Positions 1 to 9,200 of a DNA stretch of 9,815 nt are shown here, piece after piece (within the stretch, counting starts at the first letter, position 1; the number at the start of each line of letters is the position of its first letter). Under the pieces are notes generated by a model. The model did no database searches and was not told the origin of the DNA. It saw only the letters and a list, made by a program, of their open reading frames with translations. This DNA comes from SLID01 sp041667545. Lineage in GTDB: Bacteria > Omnitrophota > Gorgyraeia > Tantalellales > Tantalellaceae. The DNA is taken from contig JBAYES010000066.1 in the NCBI GenBank assembly GCA_041667545.1, positions 1 through 9,815 on the forward strand, given 5' to 3'. Both the position numbers and the translations under genes were made by a program.

Positions 1-58
1 CCTATGCCAAGTCTGCCGAAATCCTGAGCCATAGCATTTATCACGATACGAAGGGCTT
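1..58 (+). repeat. Left copy of a 58-bp inverted repeat
   Basis: It matches the reverse complement of 9753-9810 at 55 of 58 positions, with mismatches only at 8, 29 and 33. It contains the conserved core TCTGCCGAAATCCTGAG (12-28) and TTATCACGATACGAAGGG (38-55). There is no transposase nearby. It looks like one arm of a dispersed intergenic repeat present more than once in the genome. Confidence 0.97.
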
Positions 59-80
59 CGTCACTCACTTCGTTCGTTCC

Positions 81-223
81 TCGCAACGACGACTTGCGAT
101 CACTTCGGCGCTATCGCGCACTCTCAACGACGACTTGCGATCACTTCAGGCGCTATCGCGCACTCGCAATGACGGCTTAAGATCGCTTTTGGCGCTACAG
201 CGCTTCCGCAATGGCGACTTAAG
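81..223 (+). repeat. 41-bp tandem repeat, about 3.5 units
   Basis: Units lie at 81-121, 122-163, 164-204 and a partial one at 205-223. Units 1 and 2 differ by one substitution and one inserted base; units 3 and 4 are more diverged. Each unit starts with a TCGCAAYGACG-like core and carries a GGCGCTATCGCGC near-palindrome. The core resembles the widespread CGTCATTGCGA interspersed repeat of many bacterial genomes. It is noncoding and lies downstream of the giant gene. Confidence 0.9.
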
Positions 224-240
224 TCTCAAGAAGACAGGTG

Positions 241-265
241 CGGGATGGATTTGAGAACCGTCCCG
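241..265 (-). other. Hairpin just after the stop codon, possible 3' end structure
   Basis: Arms 241-248 and 258-265 pair over 8 positions with one mismatch, around a 9-nt loop. The structure starts about 4 nt after the TAA. It contains GAGAACCGTCCC (253-264), a motif I associate with dispersed intergenic repeats. There is no T-run behind it on the minus strand, so intrinsic termination is doubtful. It could stabilise the mRNA 3' end or simply be another repeat fragment. Confidence 0.35.
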
Positions 266-268
266 GGA

Positions 269-3200
269 TTATGCCGACCACAATACTTTACGCCTGTTCT
301 GTATCTCTTTTTTCAAGGCTTCTATAAGCGGCTGGATCGGTTTAAGATATTTTACCAGATGTTTTAAACACCCTATTATTGTTACCTGGCTTGCGTCCTG
401 AAGCCCGAGCAATCCCGATATGGCGTCATATCCTTTTTCCATTTCTCCATGGGGCAGAAACAGGTACAATTCTTCCTGCTTCACGGATCTCTGTACCCAT
501 TGAGAAACAAGCGCCTGGAAATCACGCGACAATCCGGCTTTGCTATGAACCTGGTCAAAAGTTAAACCTGCCTGCAACATACCCGTGGCTATAAGTTCCA
601 GCGTAAAAAATGTGTCTTCTTTTCCCGGTTCCGCTATACCGGGCATCGGCAGAGTACAGGCATTACCGTTCTTCTTTATGGCATCAGCCAGTTCATCGGT
701 CATCCTGTCTTCAGTTACTCCCACGATCACCCTGGCTCCGTCTCTTATCGGGATAGAGTTAAGATCTATCCTCTCGGCCATCGGCACAGTATGAAATTTT
801 ACCAAGTTATCCTTGCCGGTATGTTCCCGGACAAAAGAGTTAATAAGGTTCTCCATATGACTCCGACTGCCTTCGACTGACCGCCCGCCCTTCGCGAACC
901 GTTCCGACTCGAGCACAATATCTATTTCACCTTCGGAGATCGCGGCAAGATTGCCGAAAACCGCCCCGAATGCCGCGTAAACCAGTTTTTCGGCATCGCT
1001 TCGCGGATAATCCGCCAGCAATACACCCGCCCCTTTACCGGTCTTGACAAGCCGGATGGTCTCGTCTTTCTCCAATTTATAACTTTTTCCGTCCGAGAAA
1101 ACCACATGTTTTAAACCGTCATTATCGGACATAACGCTTCCCACATACACGCTCTTGTTAGCGTTATCGATCGTGCCGAGAACCTGACGAGCTCCTTTGG
1201 CATCAACAGCCACGACCTGTACTTCTCCATGCGCGTAACTGAGCGCCGCATACGGGGCCTTGTTAACAAGTTCATCAAAAGAGGTATCGCCGTTCACCGT
1301 TATTTTTTCGGATACCCCTATGCGCGCTCCGGCTTCTGTGTCTATACGGCTTATGTCAACACTTGTAATACTTTCAGTCGGAGAAACATCGGCGGCCTCT
1401 ATAATAGCGCTGTGGGCCGTAGACGGTAAGGTTTTTTCATCTTGCCGTACCGGCACGTCCCGGGCAAGCGCCTTTACCTCACCCGTCACACCCGGCCTTC
1501 TTATTACCTCTATGACCAACGGCGAGCCGGCGCTCTCTCCATACTCGATACTTATTTCATTTCCCGGAACAGCCGGTATAAATATTCCGGAGACCGAGTT
1601 CAAAGGGGTTTCCTGTGTTCCTACTTTGAGTTTTCCGGAATCCCCTTCTTTCACAAAAAGGAAAAGGGCTTCATCGCGCGGAAAAGACAGCGCCTGCGAT
1701 TCTTTCATCACTATCCGTTCCCAGACAAAATTTTCGTCTTCCACTATCTTTAGGACTTCGGGGCCGGCTACATTTGACTCGGACTCTTGCCGTACAGCCC
1801 TGGAACGCAAAGTTTCGGGGTCTACCGGCGTCAAAAAGCCGTAACCGTCTATCATTCGGGCTATCCTGAGCGATTCGTCAGCGGACTGCGTCAGGACGTC
1901 CTTACGCTTGTCACGCGGCCTCATGAGCCCGAGAGCTATCAATTTGTCGGTATTTTCCTCTACATTTCTTCCCTGCGCGATATCATCCAATAGGAGACGC
2001 CCTTTCCGGACGTTATCGTATAACGGGTCGCCTTCTCTCACATCGTCCCACCACAACCTGTCCGTGGTCGAGAATGTGCGTCCCTTGTCGCCGTATACGG
2101 GACAATTCTTAAGTTCGCGGAGAAGAAGGCCAGGGCCGTAGCCATGCGGCATACCGGCCGGTATCTTGTAAACATCGCCGGGGGTCAATTCCACTTTGTT
2201 ACAAATCGAGGTATCGCCCGATATGAGTTTTTCAATGAACTCTTCCGGCGTGAGCTTTTGCGCAAGATCCTTATTTATGCCTATATAGGCATACGCGCCC
2301 GGCATGGCATCGAGCACCTCAAAATACTCGTCAAAATCATGGATCTGGCCGGAGAGTGTCCTGCCGGAAGAAAGTATTTTTCCGGTAAAACCGGTATCAG
2401 GCCCGTACACGGATGTATGGGCGCCCCCGAACACCGCGGGAACAAGAGAAACAAATTGAGATTCGGCATTCAGGAAGATCGTATCGGTCAAAAGTTCCCC
2501 TATCTCCATCGGAACCTTTTCTCCTTCGGCGGTTTCGCGGAAAACCGAGGGGATCCCCAACTCGCGCAGAGCCTTTTCGACGTACAACCTATCACTTTCC
2601 GCGGCTTTACCGTCATTCACCCTTTTGAAGGCGGCAAGATCATAGCCCAGCATTTCAAGTATTCTGCTTTCGTAGATCGGTTCTCCCCATGTATAGCCGA
2701 TGCCGCCGTGATTTACCGTCATCGTCGCGGGTACTGAACTGCCGGAAGCAAGCTTCGAAGCGAGACCCGGAGCAAAACTTCTCGTGGGCGCTACCGAATG
2801 CCGGCCTACGGTATAGGCCTTGGTGCTTTCTTTAACTTCTGTCGTTCCGGCGGTGATAACTATCCCGTCTTCGTCTTCAAGACCGAGCTTTTCCTTGTAA
2901 ACCGACGCGCTTTCGTCGCCGAACCAGAGATGAGTGCGGATGAGAAGTTCTCTGTTCGGTATCTGTCCTTTCAGGTTATGAAGAACGGCGTCTTTTACGT
3001 TCAATATACCGTTACCGCCGAATTGCTTTATCAATTCCTTTATGATGTCCCTTTTCTCGGAATAAGCCGTTCTGTACTCGGCCCCGCTCTTACCTGAAAG
3101 TTCCTTAGACAGAGCATTTATCCAGTCGACAAGGGGAAAATACACTTCGAACTTGGCCTGCGTGGTAACATTTATGGGAAAGATAAGCAAGAGCTCTTTA

Positions 3201-6200
3201 CGGAGATCTTCCTTCCCTTCAAGATCCGCTATCCCGTAACTGTTCTTTACGGCATCTCCCGCGGCTTGCTTTAATGCCGGCTTTGTATCATACGATACCT
3301 CTGAAAGTTCGTACATCCTGAGCATCACCTCATCAAGGATGTCTCTGTTATGCCCGTTCACTCTGCGCATATAATCCTCTATCGTCTCTTTCTCGGTCTT
3401 GGGCGGAGCGACTACCGATACCACCGCCTTGATCTTTGGTTCGGTACCCGAAGGCCTTATAACTATTTCCACCTTGTTGCCGGCTTCGTCGGTACCGGAA
3501 AAAACCAGTATATTCACCGCTTCCCTGACGGCATCGGGCCAATCGGCGGGATCTACCCCGGGTTCGGCAAAACCTACCGTATCCCTCAGGTTTTGAGGCC
3601 AGTCAGATATATCCGATCCATACTCTTTAACAGCCCTTTTGTAAGCTTCTTTTATGAGCGTGTAATGATCATATCCGCGAGTCATGCTGTACTTACCGAA
3701 CAGGTATGGATTTTCCACGGAAATATACGGAATCTCGCCGCGCAGTTTTCTCATTATATTGTCATTTATCATAACGGTACCATCCTCTCCCGTCATGACT
3801 ATGGGTTCGAGCTGTATCTTTGAGAATCCGTATTTCGAATACACATAGGCAAGATATTCATCCATCGTATACACCATGTTCCCGTCAAGCGCTTTACCTC
3901 CGCGGAGCTCCGCGGCAAGAGCGAGTAAGCTGGCGGTAACGACACCGGAACATTTATCCATGCTCCCTTCGGAGCCAAGCACCCCGCCTTCGCCTTCCTC
4001 AAAAGACATGTTAAAAACAGCCTTGTCAAGATCTACATCTTTTTCTTCCATTAAAAGCCCCGTTATACCGTTGAACTCGCGCATGTTTATATTGTCTATT
4101 ATCTCACCGGTAAATTTAAAACCCACATGATGAGTTATGGTTTTAACCGTAACCTTGCCGCCGGTAAGTTTATTTATCTCTTGCCCTATTTTCTCAGCGA
4201 TAGCCGTCTCAAGAGGGTTAGACACGACGGTATTGACCATTACGATCTCGTACTCATCGCCTTCCTGCAAATTTATCGGCGGCTTCCCTTCTTCAATTCT
4301 GCGCGAGTTTTCGGCTTCGCGTTTTTTATTGATATAATCACGGCGGGCCTTAAGGTACTCCATCAAGCGGCCGTCATTTGCCATTTCAAGTATTTTTTCA
4401 AGCCGGTAAGTGAAAAGCACTATTCCCGCCTCATCATTATCGTTAGCGGATACCCAGTTAAGACGCGTCTCGGAGTTTTTCGCCTGCGGTTTGATCTCGA
4501 GCATACCCATACCCACGCGGTCGGCATCCGGGTCGGTCAGGACACCCAGCGAATTCGTCCTGCTGAAATCTTCTATAAGAGCCCTGTTGCCGTCATTAAG
4601 TTCCACTACTATGCCGCGAAGGGCCTCGCCGGTCTCTTTCTGAAAAAGTTCTATAAGCTGATCGGCCATATCCCTGTCTGTCCCTTCTTCAAGCATCGCT
4701 TCGAACTTTTGGTATTCTATGCCCTCGGAACTCCTGTCTTCACCTATAAGACGCAGTATGCGGGTGTGTCCTTTCAATTCGCCGATCCCGTCTTCTCCGA
4801 AAATGGACCGAAGCGTGCGGATAAGTCCGAGCTCGAAAAGTTTATTGAACGACTTCTCCGACTCGGGATTGGGCGCGCCGTTATACGCGTCTGTAAAGTT
4901 GGGGTCTCCCTTTCTGAGAAATTCCGGAAGCTGTTCATGCGGGGGTGTAATAGCTTCAGCCCCCATCCCTTTTACGACTCCGGGAACGTTAACCGCGCCC
5001 GTACCTCCTAACGCATGTACCAACACCTTAATTTGTTCGGCGTTAGATCTCCCCCGTTCCCACTCTTCAGGCGAATAAACACTTTTTGCTTCTTCTATAC
5101 ATCTTTCGATATAGACTTCATCGAACGCGTTCAGGGATTTTATGTCAAGCTCAAGGACCATCTCTTGTTCGATCGCCTTTAAATAAGCGGCCTCAAGCCG
5201 TTCCTTGGCCGGCGCGACCTGCCCGGGCGAAGCCGATTCTTCAATGTATTGCCGCGCCAGTTCAGAGTTCTCAAAAAGACCGGCGCCGCCGTATTTTATC
5301 ACTTTAGTTTTTTTACCCGCATCCATCAATTTCTGAACTTTTTGAGGCGGGGCCTGCGCGCCGCTTTCCTCATAAAATTTCGTGCCGTCGTTATCGCGGG
5401 GATTATGACTGGAACTAAGCACTATGGCCGCGATGACCGCGTTCATCTTATTAAGAACATTCCTTTGCTTCGGCGTAAGTTCTATTTGTTCTATTTTTTT
5501 CCTTATATCTTCCCACCGATTGACTATCATGGACGCCTGCGGCGTGGGCCTCATTGCCGTGGGGTGTATATACATTATGCCGTTACCCGCATACACGATA
5601 GCCGTCAGCTTGCTCATTTCCTCGGAACTGAATTCATAAAGAACAGGGCATAATTCTTTTATGGCCCCGATATATAATGGGTTGGGCTTATAATAATCCA
5701 GGAACATGCGCGGATCCCACACTCCGGCTGCGGCGCATCCTTCGATGCTCAGCCCCCTATCTTTCCTGCTATTTACAAGATAATCCGCGTGCCCCTGCAC
5801 GGTCAATGCCGCCATATAAGGGTTCATCCTGTTAGTACCTATACCGAACATGCCGCGCCTTCCTCCGGTACCGAAAACGGTGGTCGTTCTGAAACTATCA
5901 TAAAGTTCGGCAATTATCATATTCGCCTGTTCTTCGCTAATGTCATGATGATCGGCGAACCGCGCGGCCTTGAATATAAGTTCGGTCAGAGCCGGCTGAT
6001 AATCGGCGAATTCTTTTTCGCTCAGCCATCTGGTAATGCCGTCCAGAGCGTAATTGTAAGACTTATCCTTTTCCGCCTGATCAAGATTCACCTTCTCCTG
6101 GGCTTTTCTCAGTATGCCGTCATTTCCCGTGATCAGTTCTATAGCAAGCCATCTTTTCAGTTCAGATAATTCGCTCGCCGCATCTTCTATGTTTATGCCG

Positions 6201-9200
6201 TACAGATAGGCATATCCGGAACCGTCATTGCCTAACTCGGAAAAAGTAACATCTCCTGTTTTAAGAAGCGTGATCGCCTCATCCATACGCCTATTACTGG
6301 CATTATACGGATTTTCACCGGCTATACGGACCGCTTTTTCGCTGTTCCCGTAATCAGCCATGATATCGGAGGCGGAAGATATCGGGTTAAGATCCCGCCT
6401 GACGTCTATACTTATCCTCCCGTCCTCTCCCTCAGTAAGCGAAACTCTCAATTGACTTCCGTCCGTTACCATCATATCCGCCGCTACCGCAAACCCCGTA
6501 TTAGCGTGAACAAAAGTATTGACCGTAGAACCAAAGATCAGCCCCTGAGCGTTACCCTCAAGAACAGTTACTCTGTTCTCTTGAGCGTCAAAGATCTGTA
6601 AAGATGCCTCACGTCTCGCCGCATGATCAGCGGGATCGTACTTTGAGGCGAAGCTCTTATACCGCGGGTCCCTGCTGACTTCAGCGTATAAGGCCTTTAT
6701 CGTATCGCCGGAAACATCTACCGGCGCGACAAGCAGTACCCGATTCGCGGGGTTATACCAGACAAGCGTGTTTTCAAGGTTCTCCGCGTGTATATCTACA
6801 TTTCCGGCGCTTGTCTGCACAAGGCAGTCAGCGCAGTTAATGGTTTCAACGCTTGACCCCGTCGCGACTTTACTTACATTATTTTTCTCATCCACGGCTC
6901 CGAGAATTGTTTTACGGTACTCGTGAACGGCCTTGAACCCGCCTATATCCATCCATGTCCAGTCACTTTCCACCATGAACATGCCCACGCGGTGAGATTC
7001 ACCCGAAGACACGGGAACGGCAACGGCAAAGTCGAAAGATACCCCTTTACGGAAACCTGAAGGTTCCGCTGAATGAGGGAACTTCTTTTGTTTTTTAGCG
7101 GCCGCGAGTTCCCTGAACACTTCTTCTTCATCCTTTGCGGTTGAATTTTCCTGAGCAAGCCGGTTAAAGCGTTCGCCGTAAAACGGCGCGACCTCATTTA
7201 ACGTCATAAGCATTGTGGAGGCCCTGGCGATGAACATCCCGCTATTGTAGTTCCATTTGTGTTTACCTGCGGCATCTCTATCGTTAAATATTTCGCGCGC
7301 TCTTTCGCCTTTCGGTTTTTCCTCGAAACGTTCCGCCTTAACCACACGGCCGTCGTTCATAAAAGTGTCCCCTCCTTTATTCACGCAACCATATTCTTCC
7401 GATGCGCCTATAGGCTCGGGGTCTATGCCTATTGTCCCGAGAAGAGGCGCTACCGACGCCAGTTTGGCGGCTGTCATGTAAGTATTCTTGAACCTGCTCT
7501 CCGCTATATCAATATAATGGTCCGCGGTACAAATGAACATTACATCTTCTCCTCTACCCATGCGGGATAACCTGGCCGCGGCATAACCGACCGCCCCGGA
7601 GGTATCCGCCGCGGTGGGCTCGGCAAAAACCTGTTCCGGCTTAATTCCCAGCGGAGCGACTAATGCTACTATCTTGTCTCTCAAGGCGGCAGAAGTTTGT
7701 ATGAAAACATTGTCTTTTCCGATATCGTTCTTGACCCGCTCTATGGCCATTTTAAGAAGCGCTTCGTCTATCAACCCTTCCGTTATCTGTTTCGGGTCAT
7801 CAGGCGTACTCTGAGGCCATACACGCTCACCGCCGCCGCCGGCCATTATTACCGCTGAAACTTTCGGCATCCCTACGCCTTCAAGCAGTTCCTCGAAAAG
7901 CTTTTCCAGATATTTTTCGGTATTATCGAGTATTCCGTGGGTAAGGTCCTTTCTCGCCCACAGGGGGGTGAATTTCCCGAGCTGCACTACTTCGTCACGC
8001 GCGTTATTTTTAGCCGCGTGATCCAGCAATCTGCAAAGGGCATTATTCTCGCCGGATATGGCGGCAAGTTCGTATGCCTGCAATAAGCCGCTCAGCAGGT
8101 TTCTTTTATTTAATATTCCCCATCGCTCTATCCTGGCCGACTGCAAACGTGCCATCTTTTGACGGATCCGGCGTGTGTCGGTATCCGGATACTCTTTGGC
8201 GGTAACGCCGGCCGGGTTCCCGAGTTCCGTGACCCATTCCCTTAAACGATCGACAAAATCTTCCTCGTTCAGCGGTATTTTTTTGTTTTCACAATACTCT
8301 ATATATTTTTCCCAGACCGGAATAATGATATCGTAATAGTCGGATCTCAAATGCTTTCTTTCTTCCCCCAAAGCATGATGATAAAGATCAAGATGCACTG
8401 TTTCATGCAAAACTTCCGTCCGGGCGTCATTTTCGTTAATGTTAGCCCATAAATATTTGCTCTTGTGAAGACGGTTGCCCCGGCCGTGCCATGTACCGGG
8501 ATGTGCTCGTGAAAAAGGTATTAACCGTTCACCCTTCCGGTACCGGACGAGGTTTCCCTCCGCTATGCGTTCATCCAGCCCATCGTGTATCATTACCCGC
8601 ATACTGTTGTATTTTTTCTCGTTTTCGCTGATCCTTTCTCCTTGTGAATTACGAAATTCGGAGGTTACTTTTCTGTTTTTAAAACCCGCCGCAAGCACTT
8701 CTTTGTCGTATTCACGGGCGGACTCCTCGCTTAGCGTCTCGCCGGCGCGTAAACTTACGGCATTAACACCCGGGGTGCCGGGACGGTCATCTTCCCGTTT
8801 CGTATCAGTATCGGAATAAGGGTCAGCGCCGGCGAACCTCCGGACAAATTCCCGCACTACTCGAGGTTTCAGATTCTCATAGATCCTCACATACTTTTCT
8901 TCGCCGCTCAGAACCTCGCCATTCTCCCCGATCAATAGATTCCGGGCTATGGGTTCTACCTTGGATAGGTCCTTCCATATCTTATTAAGGTAGGTATCGA
9001 CCACTTCCCGCCGCAATGCCCTGTCTTTGGCAAAGGTCTCCCATATGGAATGAGCCGTTTGGCCGTAATGCCGGTCAAGATAAACCTTGATCCGGCTAAG
9101 GTACCCCTCTGTCTGCTTCATTACCCATCTATCCACCAGCTCGGTAACGTTATCCTCAAACGCCTCTGCTTCTCCGACAAGGGAAAGATCTTCGGATAGT

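Noticed and set aside
81..223. CRISPR array
   Set aside because: Repeat units abut each other with no unique spacers, unit length drifts, and there are no cas genes.
241..265. Rho-independent terminator after the giant gene
   Set aside because: A stem-loop is present, but it is imperfect and no T-run follows on the minus strand. It is kept only as a low-confidence hairpin.
1260..2737. Plus-strand open frames of 190-200 codons (1260-1844 and 2144-2737)
   Set aside because: They are antisense to the isomerase domain and C-terminal region. Composition is Ser/Pro/Arg-rich and typical of reverse-strand readings of a real gene.
4127..5011. Plus-strand open frame of 294 codons
   Set aside because: It lies entirely antisense to the conserved mutase domain, has no Shine-Dalgarno sequence and its translation resembles no family. 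The minus strand carries DPDADR here, so this is a shadow frame.
6450..6600. Galactokinase/GHMP-like N-terminal segment in the region after the guanylyltransferase
   Set aside because: A vague similarity of strand pattern and a GS-T-N stretch caught my eye, but the GHMP ATP-binding Gly-Leu-Gly-Ser-Ser motif is missing.
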